Assembly (NCBI RefSeq): GCF_000734965.1
Contig: NZ_JMTB01000113.1
Span: 62,001-126,000, forward strand
Source of the DNA: Trabulsiella guamensis ATCC 49490
GTDB lineage: Bacteria > Pseudomonadota > Gammaproteobacteria > Enterobacterales > Enterobacteriaceae
DNA: 64,000 nt
Reading direction: 5' to 3'
Under the pieces are notes generated by a model, which made no database searches, was not told where the DNA came from, and saw only the letters and a program-made list of their open reading frames with translations. Below, one piece after another: positions 30,187 through 42,410 of the stretch (the first letter of the stretch is position 1; each line of letters opens with the position of its first letter). The translations under genes and the position numbers were made by a program.

Positions 30187-30546
30187 GTGGTTAAGCTCGC
30201 ATTTCCCAGGGAGTTACGTTTGTTAACTCCCAATCATTTCACTTTCGTCTTCCAGCAGCCACAACGGGCTGGCACGCCGCAAATTACTATCCTCGGCCGC
30301 CTGAATTCGCTGGGGCATCCCCGCATCGGTCTTACCGTCGCCAAGAAAAACGTCAAGCGCGCACATGAACGCAACCGGATTAAACGTCTGACGCGTGAGA
30401 GCTTCCGTTTACGCCAGCATGAACTTCCGTCCATGGATTTCGTGGTGGTGGCGAAAAAAGGGGTTGCTGACCTCGATAACCGTGCTCTCACGGAAGCGTT
30501 GGAAAAATTATGGCGCCGTCACTGTCGCCTGGCTCACGGCTCCTGA
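30187..30546 (+). CDS. rnpA: Ribonuclease P protein component
   Basis: 119 residues from a GTG start, as in E. coli. Contains the RNR motif region [16 protein letters not shown] (about residues 59-74) that binds the catalytic RNA, plus FTFVFQ at the pre-tRNA leader site. It works with RnpB RNA to mature tRNA 5' ends. The GTG and close spacing to rpmH keep its level far below L34. The 3' end overlaps yidD by 37 bases in another frame. Confidence 0.98.
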   Translation: MVKLAFPRELRLLTPNHFTFVFQQPQRAGTPQITILGRLNSLGHPRIGLTVAKKNVKRAHERNRIKRLTRESFRLRQHELPSMDFVVVAKKGVADLDNRALTEALEKLWRRHCRLAHGS

Positions 30547-30767
30547 TAGCCCTTATTCGGGTCTATCAGCGCCTGATTAGTCCGCTACTCGGGCCACATT
30601 GCCGTTTCACACCAACCTGTTCTCAATACGGAATTGAGGCATTGCGCAGGTTTGGAGTGATAAAAGGCAGTTGGTTGACGGTGAAACGCGTATTAAAATG
30701 CCACCCTTTACACCCGGGTGGAGACGACCCCGTCCCACCAGGACCCTTTGATACCAGAGAACACTAA
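30510..30767 (+). CDS. yidD: Membrane protein insertion efficiency factor YidD
   Basis: 85 residues, start ATG inside rnpA. Family core [19 protein letters not shown] with conserved cysteines and [13 protein letters not shown]. An amphipathic N-terminal helix ([18 protein letters not shown]) holds it at the inner face of the membrane, where it helps YidC-dependent insertion. Two bases separate its stop from the yidC start. Confidence 0.96.
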   Translation: MAPSLSPGSRLLIALIRVYQRLISPLLGPHCRFTPTCSQYGIEALRRFGVIKGSWLTVKRVLKCHPLHPGGDDPVPPGPFDTREH

Positions 30768-30769
30768 CG

Positions 30770-32416
30770 ATGGATTCCCAACGCAATCTTCTTATCATCG
30801 CTTTGTTGTTCGTGTCTTTCATGATCTGGCAGGCGTGGGAGCAGGATAAAAATCCTCAACCACAGCCGCAACAGACCACGCAGACAACGACCACCGCAGC
30901 AGGTAGTGCAGCAGACCAGGGCGTACCGGCCAGTGGCCAGGGGAAACTGATTACGGTTAAAACCGATGTGCTTGAACTGACCATCAACACCAGCGGTGGT
31001 GATGTTGAACAGGCGCTGTTGTTGGCATACCCGAAAGATCTGGGTTCCAATGAACCGTTCCAGTTGCTGGAAACTACGCCACAGTTTATCTACCAGGCGC
31101 AGAGCGGCCTGACTGGACGTGATGGCCCGGATAACCCGGCTAATGGTCCTCGTCCGCTGTATAACGTTGATAAAGATGCGTTTGTACTGGCGGATGGCCA
31201 GAGCGAACTGGCTATCCCGCTGACGTATACTGACAAAGCCGGTAACACCTTCACCAAAACTTTCACCCTGAAACGCGGCGAATATTCAGTGAATGTCGGC
31301 TACGACGTGAAAAACGCCGGTGAGAAACCGCTGGAGCTGGCGACGTTCGGTCAGTTGAAGCAATCCATCAACCTGCCGTCTCACCGCGATACCGGCAGCA
31401 GCAACTTTGCGCTGCATACCTTCCGCGGCGCGGCGTACTCAACGCCGGACGAGAAGTACGAAAAATACAAATTCGATACCATCGCCGACAACGAAAACCT
31501 GAATGTGAATGCCAATAATGGCTGGGTAGCGATGCTGCAACAGTATTTTGCTACCGCATGGGTGCCGCGTAACGATGGCACCAACAATTTCTACACCGCC
31601 AACCTGGGCAACGGTGTTGCCGCGATCGGTTACAAATCACAGCCAACGCTGGTGCAGCCGGGTCAGAACGCGACGCTGAACAGCACCCTGTGGGTAGGTC
31701 CGGAAATTCAGGACAAAATGGCTGCCGTTGCGCCGCATCTGGATCTGACCGTGGACTATGGCTGGTTGTGGTTCATCTCTCAGCCGCTGTTTAAACTGCT
31801 GAAATGGATCCACAGTTTCCTCGGCAACTGGGGCTTCTCCATCATCGTCATCACCTTTATCGTTCGTGGCATCATGTACCCGCTGACCAAAGCGCAGTAC
31901 ACCTCCATGGCGAAGATGCGTATGCTGCAGCCGAAGATTCAGGCAATGCGCGAGCGTCTGGGCGATGACAAACAGCGCCAGAGCCAGGAAATGATGGCCC
32001 TGTACAAAGCTGAGAAGGTCAACCCGCTGGGCGGCTGCTTCCCGCTGCTCATCCAGATGCCTATCTTTCTTGCGTTGTATTACATGCTGATGGGCTCTGT
32101 GGAACTGCGCCATGCGCCGTTTGCGCTGTGGATCCACGACTTATCCGCACAGGACCCGTACTACATCCTGCCGATCCTGATGGGCGTGACGATGTTCTTC
32201 ATTCAGAAGATGTCGCCGACCACAGTGACCGACCCGATGCAGCAGAAGATCATGACCTTTATGCCAGTCATCTTTACGGTGTTCTTCCTGTGGTTCCCGT
32301 CAGGTCTGGTGCTGTACTATATCGTCAGCAACCTGGTGACCATTATTCAGCAGCAGCTGATTTACCGTGGTCTGGAAAAACGTGGGCTGCACAGCCGCGA
32401 GAAGAAGAAGTCCTGA
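30770..32416 (+). CDS. yidC: Membrane protein insertase YidC
   Basis: 548 residues, E. coli length. First helix about residues 5-24 ([18 protein letters not shown]), then a Gln/Thr-rich linker, the large periplasmic beta domain (about 60-320), then five helices of the Oxa1 core beginning [34 protein letters not shown], which includes the hydrophilic-groove arginine. It inserts small membrane proteins such as AtpE and AtpB, encoded in this same window, alone or with SecYEG. Confidence 0.99.
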   Translation: MDSQRNLLIIALLFVSFMIWQAWEQDKNPQPQPQQTTQTTTTAAGSAADQGVPASGQGKLITVKTDVLELTINTSGGDVEQALLLAYPKDLGSNEPFQLLETTPQFIYQAQSGLTGRDGPDNPANGPRPLYNVDKDAFVLADGQSELAIPLTYTDKAGNTFTKTFTLKRGEYSVNVGYDVKNAGEKPLELATFGQLKQSINLPSHRDTGSSNFALHTFRGAAYSTPDEKYEKYKFDTIADNENLNVNANNGWVAMLQQYFATAWVPRNDGTNNFYTANLGNGVAAIGYKSQPTLVQPGQNATLNSTLWVGPEIQDKMAAVAPHLDLTVDYGWLWFISQPLFKLLKWIHSFLGNWGFSIIVITFIVRGIMYPLTKAQYTSMAKMRMLQPKIQAMRERLGDDKQRQSQEMMALYKAEKVNPLGGCFPLLIQMPIFLALYYMLMGSVELRHAPFALWIHDLSAQDPYYILPILMGVTMFFIQKMSPTTVTDPMQQKIMTFMPVIFTVFFLWFPSGLVLYYIVSNLVTIIQQQLIYRGLEKRGLHSREKKKS

Positions 32417-32438
32417 TAACCTTCATTCTTTCAGCCAG

Positions 32439-32464
32439 AAGGCGGTCTCAGGACCGCCTTTTTT
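32439..32464 (+). terminator. rpmH-yidC operon terminator
   Basis: AAGGCGGTC, short loop, GACCGCCTT then four more T, 22 bases after yidC. Confidence 0.88.
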
Positions 32465-32479
32465 AATACGAGTGATTTT

Positions 32480-33844
32480 ATGAGCCATAACGACACAATC
32501 ATCGCCCAGGCAACCCCACCGGGACGCGGTGGTGTGGGTATTCTGCGCATCTCCGGCCTGAAAGCGCGGGACGTTGCTCAGGCTGTGCTGGGTAAACTGC
32601 CAAAGCCGCGCTATGCCGATTATCTGCCGTTCAGAGACGCAGACGGCACCGCGCTGGATCAGGGCATCGCGCTGTGGTTTCCTGGCCCGAACTCCTTTAC
32701 CGGTGAAGACGTGCTGGAACTGCAGGGTCACGGTGGACCGGTGATCCTCGACCTGCTGCTTAAACGTATTCTGACGCTGCCGGGTGTGCGTATCGCAAAG
32801 CCGGGCGAGTTTTCCGAACGCGCCTTCCTCAATGATAAGCTCGATTTAGCCCAGGCAGAGGCGATTGCCGACCTGATTGACGCCAGTTCAGAACAGGCGG
32901 CACGCTCCGCGCTGAACTCACTGCAGGGGGCGTTTTCAGCTCGCGTGAATCATTTAGTGGAAGCACTCACTCACCTGCGAATCTACGTGGAAGCCGCCAT
33001 CGACTTTCCGGATGAGGAGATCGACTTTCTCTCAGACGGCAAAATCGAAGCCCAACTCAACGCGGTTATCGCCGATCTCGATGCGGTGCGTGCAGAAGCG
33101 CGCCAGGGCAGCCTGTTGCGCGAAGGGATGAAAGTCGTGATTGCCGGGCGACCTAACGCCGGGAAATCCAGTTTGCTTAATGCGCTGGCCGGTCGCGAAG
33201 CGGCGATCGTGACGGATATTGCGGGCACAACCCGCGACGTGCTGCGCGAGCATATCCACATTGACGGCATGCCGCTGCACATCATAGATACTGCCGGCTT
33301 GCGTGATGCCAGCGACGAAGTGGAACGCATCGGCATCGAACGCGCCTGGCAGGAAATAGAACAGGCGGATCGTGTGTTGTTTATGGTGGATGGTACTACC
33401 ACCGATGCTGTCGACCCTGCCGATATCTGGCCCGATTTTATCGCCCGTTTACCGGCAAAACTGCCGATTACCGTCGTGCGTAATAAGGCCGATATTACCG
33501 GAGAAACGCTGGGTATCAGTGAAGTAAATGGTCACTCACTGGTTCGCCTCTCCGCGCGTACCGGCGAAGGTGTGGAAACGCTGCGTAATCATCTTAAACA
33601 GAGCATGGGCTTTGAAACCAACATGGAAGGGGGTTTTCTGGCTCGTCGTCGTCATTTACAGGCGCTGGAAGAAGCAGCGAATCATCTGCAACAGGGTAAA
33701 GCGCAGCTGCTTGGCGCCTGGGCAGGCGAACTGCTGGCCGAAGAGCTGCGTCTGGCACAACATAACTTAAGTGAAATTACCGGCGAATTTACGTCAGACG
33801 ATCTGCTGGGACGTATTTTCTCCAGCTTCTGTATTGGCAAATAA
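32480..33844 (+). CDS. mnmE: tRNA modification GTPase MnmE
   Basis: 454 residues, the E. coli length. N-terminal folate-binding domain (1-118) with [20 protein letters not shown], helical domain, and an inserted Ras-like G domain (about 216-380) with G1 [13 protein letters not shown]2 AGTTRD, G3 DTAGLRD and G4 RNKAD. The C-terminus ends in CIGK, with the essential Cys451. With MnmG (54290-56179) it makes the 5-carboxymethylaminomethyl group at wobble U34. In E. coli tnaC lies next; here the following gene is yieE after 151 bases. Confidence 0.99.
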   Translation: MSHNDTIIAQATPPGRGGVGILRISGLKARDVAQAVLGKLPKPRYADYLPFRDADGTALDQGIALWFPGPNSFTGEDVLELQGHGGPVILDLLLKRILTLPGVRIAKPGEFSERAFLNDKLDLAQAEAIADLIDASSEQAARSALNSLQGAFSARVNHLVEALTHLRIYVEAAIDFPDEEIDFLSDGKIEAQLNAVIADLDAVRAEARQGSLLREGMKVVIAGRPNAGKSSLLNALAGREAAIVTDIAGTTRDVLREHIHIDGMPLHIIDTAGLRDASDEVERIGIERAWQEIEQADRVLFMVDGTTTDAVDPADIWPDFIARLPAKLPITVVRNKADITGETLGISEVNGHSLVRLSARTGEGVETLRNHLKQSMGFETNMEGGFLARRRHLQALEEAANHLQQGKAQLLGAWAGELLAEELRLAQHNLSEITGEFTSDDLLGRIFSSFCIGK

Positions 33845-33995
33845 TTCGTGAGCGATTCGGCGAATGTGACTAAGGATATGTAAAAGTCATGCCAGGAGCC
33901 TTTTCAGACAAGTTTTTCCGCATTAAAACCTGTCCATTATCGGTAATAATACATTACAGACCGTTAACCATTGTCCATTAATCAGGGAGCGAAAA

Positions 33996-34724
33996 ATGGC
34001 CACTCACTTTGCACGAGGCATCCTAAGCGACGAGCAACTCGCGTCGGTACGACTTCCGTCAACCGTGCACCATGCGGCACGACGGCTACCGGAGCATCGC
34101 CGTGCGCGTTTCATGGGATCGCGCGCGCTGCTGGCTGAACTGATGTTCATGCTGTATGGCATCAGTGAATTACCGGAAATCATCACGGAACCTAACGGAA
34201 AACCCGTTTTTGCCGATGCGGAATTGCCTGCTTTTTCGGTTGCTTATACCGGCAATATTGTCGGCGTGGCGCTGGCGACAGAGGGAAACTGTGGCCTCGA
34301 TATGGAACTGCAACACGCCAGCATCCCGGAAGCGTACCCCTTCACCCGTAACGAGAATCTGTGGATCGACAATCAAAACGATCCTCATGAGGCGCGAACC
34401 CAGATGGTCGTCCTGCGCCAGAGCGTATTAAAGATGACCGGTCACGCTACACAGGATTCCCCCCGGCAGTTACAACTGCTTCCTGGCTCGGGCCGTTTGC
34501 GCTCTGCTGAGGTTATGCAGATTGAGGCGATTTGCGATGCCGAGGACATTCTGGTGTGGTCAGTTGCCACCAGCCCCGCTATTGAAAAGCTCAATCTGTG
34601 GGAATTTCACAGCAAAAAAGGCTGGGACAGTCTGACCGATGCACAAACCCGCGCAAATGAACCCGCCACACGCCTGATGCGATTTACCAGCCTGCCTGCC
34701 GAAAAAGCCCTTATAATCAACTGA
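33996..34724 (+). CDS. yieE: 4'-phosphopantetheinyl transferase-like protein YieE
   Basis: 242 residues, similar to E. coli YieE (about 249). The Sfp-type magnesium motif is recognizable as NCGLDMELQ near residue 94. The second motif, usually W-x-x-K-E-x-x-x-K, appears as VVLRQSVLKMTG, so the glutamate and tryptophan are missing. It may be a degenerate transferase or bind a different partner. It is the first gene after mnmE, with GGGAGCG before the ATG. It may be co-transcribed with chrR, which follows after 30 bases. Confidence 0.75.
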   Translation: MATHFARGILSDEQLASVRLPSTVHHAARRLPEHRRARFMGSRALLAELMFMLYGISELPEIITEPNGKPVFADAELPAFSVAYTGNIVGVALATEGNCGLDMELQHASIPEAYPFTRNENLWIDNQNDPHEARTQMVVLRQSVLKMTGHATQDSPRQLQLLPGSGRLRSAEVMQIEAICDAEDILVWSVATSPAIEKLNLWEFHSKKGWDSLTDAQTRANEPATRLMRFTSLPAEKALIIN

Positions 34725-34754
34725 CCTGACATATCATGATGCAAAGGAGTAATC

Positions 34755-35321
34755 ATGTCTGACACGTTGAACGTTGTGACGTTACTGGGAAGCCTGCGTA
34801 AAGGCTCATTTAACGGTATGGTGGCGCGCACGCTGCCTAAAATCGCGCCTGCGGGAATGGACATCTCTGCGCTGCCGTCTATCGGCGACATTCCGCTTTA
34901 TGATGCGGATGTCCAGCAGGAAGAGGGGTTTCCGCAAAGTGTTGAAGCCCTGGCCGCGCAAATCCGCCAGGCCGACGGTGTGGTTATTGTTACGCCGGAA
35001 TATAACTATTCGGTGCCGGGTGGGCTGAAAAATGCCATCGACTGGCTGTCACGTTTGCCTGACCAGCCACTGGCGGGTAAGCCGGTACTGATTCAGACCA
35101 GCTCAATGGGCGCTATTGGCGGCGCGCGCTGCCAGTATCACTTGCGTCAAATCCTGGTGTTTCTCGACGCCATGGTGATGAACAAGCCGGAATTCATGGG
35201 CGGTGTGATTCAGAATAAAGTCGACCCGCAGACGGGTGAAGTGATTGACCAGAGCACGCTGGATCATCTGACCGGTCAGTTGACTGCGTTTGGTGATTAT
35301 ATTCAGCGCGTGAAGGCGTAA
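34755..35321 (+). CDS. chrR: NADPH-dependent quinone/chromate reductase ChrR (YieF)
   Basis: 188 residues, flavodoxin-like FMN reductase. The FMN phosphate loop is GSLRKGSFN (about 12-20), and TPEYNYSVPGGLKNAIDWLSR (about 80-100) is the second FMN-contact motif of the family. Nearly identical to E. coli ChrR, which reduces quinones by two electrons and can reduce chromate and other metals. AAAGGAG precedes the start. A REP-like hairpin follows. Confidence 0.95.
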   Translation: MSDTLNVVTLLGSLRKGSFNGMVARTLPKIAPAGMDISALPSIGDIPLYDADVQQEEGFPQSVEALAAQIRQADGVVIVTPEYNYSVPGGLKNAIDWLSRLPDQPLAGKPVLIQTSSMGAIGGARCQYHLRQILVFLDAMVMNKPEFMGGVIQNKVDPQTGEVIDQSTLDHLTGQLTAFGDYIQRVKA

Positions 35322-35326
35322 ACAAA

Positions 35327-35354
35327 AGCCCGGCGGCGCGATGCCTGCCGGGCC
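35327..35354. repeat. REP-like palindrome / bidirectional terminator
   Basis: GCCCGGC, GGCGCGATGCCT, GCCGGGC followed by CTGC. This resembles the GCCCGG...CCGGGCCTAC form of REP elements. It lies between convergent chrR and adeP and could stop transcription from both sides. Confidence 0.65.
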
Positions 35355-35371
35355 TGCACTACGTAAATCCT

Positions 35372-36709
35372 TTAGTGCGCGTCGATAAACACAATCTTCA
35401 GCACAAACAGCAGCGCGACGACAATGACGCACGGGCTGAGATCGCGGAAACGACCGGTACCGATTTTCATCACACAGTAGGAAATAAAGCCCAGCGCAAT
35501 CCCTTCGGTGATGGAGAAGCTGAACGGCATCATCACTGCGGTAATAAACGCCGGTACCGCCTCTGTAAGGTCATCCCACTTCACGCGTGACAGACTAGAA
35601 GTCATCAGCACGCCGACGTAAATCAGCGCCCCTGCAGCAGCGTATGGTGGCACCATGCCCGCCAGTGGAGAGAGGAAAATCACCAGCAGGAACAGCAAAC
35701 CAACAATCACTGCCGTCAAACCGGTACGACCGCCTACGGAGACGCCGGAAGAGGATTCGATATACGCGGTGACAGATGAGGTGCCGATGAACGACCCGGC
35801 GACGGATGAGATACTGTCAACGTACAACGCCTGCTTCATGCGCGGGAACTTACCGTTTTCATCGGTGAGACCGGCTTTATCAGTCACGCCAATCAGCGTG
35901 CCGGAGGAGTCAAAGAGGTTAACCAGCATGAAGGAGAAGATCACCCCGGCCAGGCCAATATTCAGCGAACCCGCGAGATCCACATGACCCAGGACGGTTG
36001 TGACGCTCGGTGGTGCGGAGACAATGCCGTTGTAATGCACATCCCCCAGCAGCCAGCCCAGCAGCGTGGTGACCACTATAGATACCAGCACCGCCGCATG
36101 GATGTTACGGGATGCCAGAATCGCGATGATGAAGAAACCCAGCACGCCAAGCAGGACGTTATGCGACGTCAGGTTGCCAATGGTGACCAGCGTTTCGCTG
36201 TTCGCGACAATCACCCCGGCGTTTTTCAGTCCCATCATACCGATGAACAGGCCGATACCGCTGGTGATGCCGACGCGCAGGCTGACAGGGATATTGGCGA
36301 TCATCCAGTAGCGGATGCGGAAAATGGTCAGCAGCAGCAGACCCACCGCACCCCAGAAAATCGCGCCCATCCCGACCTGCCACGGCAGGCCCATCGCGCC
36401 AACGACGACAAACGCAAAGAAGGCGTTAAGCCCCATCGCAGGTGCCAGCGCTACCGGCAGATTAGCAAACAGGCCCATCAGGATGCTGCCGAACGCAGCG
36501 ATAAGACAAGTAGTCACAAACACGGCGCTGGTGTCCATTCCCGCGGCGCCAAGAATTTGCGGGTTAACAAAAACGATGTAAACCATCGTCAGGAAAGTCG
36601 TAAAGCCGGCGATGACTTCGGTGCGTGCCGATGTCCCGTGTTCGCGCAGTTTGAACACGCGCTCAAGCAGTCCCTGACCAGAGGCCTGGGTAGTGTGTTG
36701 TTGACTCAT
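35372..36709 (-). CDS. adeP: Adenine permease AdeP (YieG)
   Basis: 445 residues, NCS2/AzgA family purine transporter with about 14 membrane segments. Starts at MSQQHTTQASGQGLLERVFKL and contains AGFTTFLTMVYIVFVNPQIL, GLNAFFAFVV and SSSGVSVGGRTGLTAVIVGLLFL, all typical of the AzgA group. It imports adenine by proton symport. A PurR-type operator at 36811-36826, 100 bases upstream, suggests repression by hypoxanthine or guanine through PurR. Confidence 0.94.
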   Translation of the reverse strand: MSQQHTTQASGQGLLERVFKLREHGTSARTEVIAGFTTFLTMVYIVFVNPQILGAAGMDTSAVFVTTCLIAAFGSILMGLFANLPVALAPAMGLNAFFAFVVVGAMGLPWQVGMGAIFWGAVGLLLLTIFRIRYWMIANIPVSLRVGITSGIGLFIGMMGLKNAGVIVANSETLVTIGNLTSHNVLLGVLGFFIIAILASRNIHAAVLVSIVVTTLLGWLLGDVHYNGIVSAPPSVTTVLGHVDLAGSLNIGLAGVIFSFMLVNLFDSSGTLIGVTDKAGLTDENGKFPRMKQALYVDSISSVAGSFIGTSSVTAYIESSSGVSVGGRTGLTAVIVGLLFLLVIFLSPLAGMVPPYAAAGALIYVGVLMTSSLSRVKWDDLTEAVPAFITAVMMPFSFSITEGIALGFISYCVMKIGTGRFRDLSPCVIVVALLFVLKIVFIDAH

Positions 36710-36810
36710 CTTCTGGTTCCGAGCAAAGGAGGGAAAATTCGTCGCTATCCTACCCCAAAATGCGACAATAGGGTGGATTAACTCGCACTTTTTTTATTGG
36801 TTTTTCTTAT

Positions 36811-36826
36811 ACGGCAACGATTGCGT
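36811..36826. promoter_or_regulatory. PurR operator upstream of adeP
   Basis: ACGGCAACGATTGCGT matches the PurR consensus ACGCAAACGTTTGCGT at 13 of 16 positions, including the central CG. It lies between divergent adeP and yieH. Confidence 0.7.
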
Positions 36827-36876
36827 TGCGCAATTTTCATCAGGTAAACGATAAACTTGTTATAACAGGAAACGGC

Positions 36877-37542
36877 ATGACCAACATTGAAGCGGTATTT
36901 TTCGACTGTGATGGTACGCTGGTCGACAGTGAAGTGATTTGTTCCCGCGCCTATGTCTATATGTTTCAACAGATGGGCATCACCCTTGATCTCGAAGAAG
37001 TTTTTAAACGCTTCAAGGGTGTAAAACTCTATGAAATTATTGATACGATCAACGCCGAACAGGGGGTGAATCTGCAAAAAGCAGATTTAGAACCGCTCTA
37101 TCGCGCCGAGGTCGCACGCCTGTTCGACAGCGAACTGGAGGTTATTGCGGGGGCAAATACGTTGCTGGATGCGGTTACCGTTCCGATGTGCGTCGTGTCT
37201 AATGGCCCGGTCAGTAAAATGCAGCATTCGCTGGGAAAAACCGGCATGTTGCACCACTTCCCGGAAAAACTGTTCAGTGGCTACGATATTCAGCGCTGGA
37301 AACCCGATCCGGCGCTGATGTTCCATGCGGCAAAAGCGATGAACGTGAACCCGGAAAACTGCATTCTGGTGGATGATTCCAGCGCGGGCGCGCAATCCGG
37401 CATCGCGGCAGGGATGGAAGTGTTTTACTTCTGCGCCGACCCGCACAACCCGCCGATTGACCACCCGAAGGTGACGACGTTCAGCGCGCTGTCGGAACTG
37501 CCCGCGCTGTGGAAAGCGCGCAGCTGGCATGTGACGCGATAA
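36877..37542 (+). CDS. yieH: 6-phosphogluconate phosphatase YieH (HAD family)
   Basis: 221 residues from MTNIEAVFFDCDGTLVD (36877), with AGGAAAC upstream; this start gives the E. coli length, while an upstream ATG adds 17 residues. Motif I is D10-C-D12-G-T, motif II VVSNGP, motif III KPDPALM, motif IV ILVDDSSAGAQSG. Beta-phosphoglucomutase-like HAD with an alpha cap. The E. coli enzyme hydrolyses 6-phosphogluconate and other phosphate esters, possibly housekeeping of the pentose phosphate pathway. Confidence 0.94.
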   Translation: MTNIEAVFFDCDGTLVDSEVICSRAYVYMFQQMGITLDLEEVFKRFKGVKLYEIIDTINAEQGVNLQKADLEPLYRAEVARLFDSELEVIAGANTLLDAVTVPMCVVSNGPVSKMQHSLGKTGMLHHFPEKLFSGYDIQRWKPDPALMFHAAKAMNVNPENCILVDDSSAGAQSGIAAGMEVFYFCADPHNPPIDHPKVTTFSALSELPALWKARSWHVTR

Positions 37543-37543
37543 T

Positions 37544-37579
37544 AAAAAAGCCCGGTGGCACAACACCACCGGGTTTTTT
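37544..37579. terminator. Bidirectional terminator yieH/phoU
   Basis: AAAAAAGCCCGGTGG, short loop, CCACCGGGTTTTTT. Perfect stem with T runs on both strands, between convergent yieH and phoU. Confidence 0.92.
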
Positions 37580-37587
37580 ACGGTGTA

Positions 37588-38313
37588 TCACTCTTTCGGA
37601 TCTTTACCCGCCAGTAGTTTGTCCAGCTCATCGCCGCCCACATGTCGGAAATCCTGCCCTTTGACGAAATAGAAAATGTATTCGCAAATGTTCTGACAAC
37701 GGTCGCCGATACGTTCGATGGAGCGCGCACAAAACAACGCAGTCAGGACGCTTGGGATAGTGCGGGAATCTTCCATCATGTAAGTCATCAACTGACGCAC
37801 AATGCCTTCATATTCCTGATCCACTTTCTTGTCTTCGCGATAGATACGGACAGCTTCGTCGATATCCATACGTGCAAAGGCATCCAGCACATCATGCAGC
37901 ATTTGTACGGTGTGGCGACCCAGCGATTCCAGGCTCACCAGCAGCGGCTGGTGCTGTTGCGAGAATTTCTCCAGTGCCGTACGACAGATTTTATCCGCCA
38001 CGTCGCCAATGCGCTCCAGCTCAGCGATAGTTTTGATGATCGCCATCACCAGGCGTAGGTCGCTGGCGGTTGGCTGGCGCTTAGCAATGATACGTACGCA
38101 GGCTTCATCGATGGCCACTTCCATCATATTGACCTGTTTGTCGCCGTCGATAACACGCTTCGCCAGTTCCTGATCCTGATTATGCATCGCGGTAATCGCG
38201 TCAGAGAGCTGCTGTTCCACCAGCCCACCCATAGTCATCACCTGGGTGCGGATATGCTCCAGTTCTGCATTGAACTGGCCGGAAATATGTTTGTTGAGAT
38301 TAAGGTTGTCCAT
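37588..38313 (-). CDS. phoU: Phosphate signalling protein PhoU
   Basis: 241 residues from [19 protein letters not shown] (38313). Two PhoU three-helix repeats (about 20-110 and 125-215) with the metal-binding E(D)xxxD motifs seen in [13 protein letters not shown] and [13 protein letters not shown]. It links the PstSCAB transporter to PhoR and keeps the Pho regulon off when phosphate is plentiful. Last gene of pstSCAB-phoU, 13 bases after pstB. Confidence 0.98.
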   Translation of the reverse strand: MDNLNLNKHISGQFNAELEHIRTQVMTMGGLVEQQLSDAITAMHNQDQELAKRVIDGDKQVNMMEVAIDEACVRIIAKRQPTASDLRLVMAIIKTIAELERIGDVADKICRTALEKFSQQHQPLLVSLESLGRHTVQMLHDVLDAFARMDIDEAVRIYREDKKVDQEYEGIVRQLMTYMMEDSRTIPSVLTALFCARSIERIGDRCQNICEYIFYFVKGQDFRHVGGDELDKLLAGKDPKE

Positions 38314-38326
38314 CGCTAACTCCAAA

Positions 38327-40999
<2,673 letters not shown>

Positions 41000-41077
41000 T
41001 TACTCTTCAGTTATTTACGTCTTACGAAAAGGCGATGAGCATTCATGCTCACCGCCATCTTCGTCAAAAAGATCCTG

Positions 41078-42118
41078 TTAGTACAGCGCTTTACCGCTGC
41101 TATCTTTCACGTTGGTCTTCCATGCAGCACGAACCTGCTCAACCACGCTGTCCGGCAGGGTTGCATAATCCAGTGCATTGGCTTCTTTTCCACCGTTCTT
41201 GTACGCCCAGTCGAAGAATTTCAGCACTTCAGCGCCCTGCTCAGCATTTTTCTGCTCTTTATGCACCAGGATGAACGTCGTGGAAGTGATTGGCCACACG
41301 TCGGCCCCTTTCTGGTTGGTCAGGTCCTGAGCGAAAGATTTGCTCCAGTCGATGCCTTTAGCGGCATTAGAGAAGCTCTCTTCGGTTGGACTAACATCTG
41401 CGCCATCAGCAGATTTCAGTTTGGTATAGGTCAGGTTGTTCTGCTTAGCGTAAGCATATTCAACATAACCGATAGAGCCTGGCAGACGCTGTACGAAGGC
41501 GGCGATGCCATCGTTACCTTTTCCGCCCAGACCTGTCGGCCAGTTAACCGTTGAGCCCGCACCGACTTTGGATTTCCACTCTTCGTTCACTTTTGCCAGG
41601 TAGCTGGTGAAAACGAAAGAGGTACCGGAACCATCAGCACGACGAACCACCGCGATATTCTGAGAAGGCAGTTTTTTGCCTGGGTTCAGCTTAGCGATTG
41701 CTTCGTCATCCCATTTTTTGATTTTGCCGAGGTAGATATCCCCCAGGGTTTTACCATCCAGCACCAGCTCGCCAGATTTGAAGCCAGGCAGGTTTACCGC
41801 CAGCACCACGCCGCCAATCACGGTCGGGAACTGGAACAGCCCTTCCTGCTGTAATTTGTCATCCTTCAGCGGAGCGTCAGACGCGCCGAAGTCAACGGTG
41901 TTTGCTGTGATTTGCTTAACGCCACCGGAGGAGCCGATACCCTGATAGTTGACTTTATTACCCGTTTCTTTCTGGTAGGTATCAGCCCACTTGGCATACA
42001 CCGGCGCAGGGAATGTTGCACCAGCGCCAGTCAGGCTTGCTGCTGCTCCAGCCGCGAAAGCGCTCATCGATAAGGTCGCGGCGACAACAGTTGCGACAGT
42101 GGTACGCATAACTTTCAT
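41078..42118 (-). CDS. pstS: Periplasmic phosphate-binding protein PstS
   Basis: 346 residues with a cleavable signal peptide of about 25 residues ([21 protein letters not shown]). The mature protein begins near [20 protein letters not shown], whose TGAGATF loop is a phosphate ligand; [16 protein letters not shown] and [16 protein letters not shown] complete the site. It delivers phosphate to PstCA. First and most highly expressed gene of the operon, under PhoB control through the upstream Pho boxes. Confidence 0.98.
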   Translation of the reverse strand: MKVMRTTVATVVAATLSMSAFAAGAAASLTGAGATFPAPVYAKWADTYQKETGNKVNYQGIGSSGGVKQITANTVDFGASDAPLKDDKLQQEGLFQFPTVIGGVVLAVNLPGFKSGELVLDGKTLGDIYLGKIKKWDDEAIAKLNPGKKLPSQNIAVVRRADGSGTSFVFTSYLAKVNEEWKSKVGAGSTVNWPTGLGGKGNDGIAAFVQRLPGSIGYVEYAYAKQNNLTYTKLKSADGADVSPTEESFSNAAKGIDWSKSFAQDLTNQKGADVWPITSTTFILVHKEQKNAEQGAEVLKFFDWAYKNGGKEANALDYATLPDSVVEQVRAAWKTNVKDSSGKALY

Positions 42119-42184
42119 AATGTCTCCTGCAAGATTTGTATAAATCGTTGTTTAAGTGGCTACGATGAGCAAAATAGGACAAAG

Positions 42185-42226
42185 AGGTGACAGTTATATG
42201 TACGGTTTATTACAGTTTGATGACAG
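42185..42226 (-). promoter_or_regulatory. Pho boxes of the pstS promoter
   Basis: On the minus strand CTGTCATCAAACTGTAAT (from 42226) and, further on, ACATATAACTGTCAC (to about 42186). These are two tandem PhoB boxes of 7-base repeats 11 bp apart, in the same order as upstream of E. coli pstS. Confidence 0.9.
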
Positions 42227-42373
42227 TAGAAAATTTTGTTTAATGTGCGTTTGAAAGTGTCTATTTTTCATATCGATAGCAACGATTATGACCATAATAT
42301 GTCAGAAAAATTTTATTTCTGTGACACTGAAAAAGGTAGCTGAAGATGACAGATTGTCATAAAGGAAAGGCGG

Positions 42374-42409
42374 AAAAACGCCCCATTTATTGATATGGGG
42401 CGTTTTTTT
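42374..42409 (-). terminator. glmS terminator
   Basis: Minus strand AAAAAAACGCCCCAT, loop, ATGGGGCGTTTTT. It begins two bases after the glmS stop. Confidence 0.92.
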
Positions 42410-42410
42410 A

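Noticed and set aside
36826-36876. Upstream ATG for yieH
   Set aside because: It adds 17 residues without similarity, while the ATG at 36877 has AGGAAAC in front and matches the family start.
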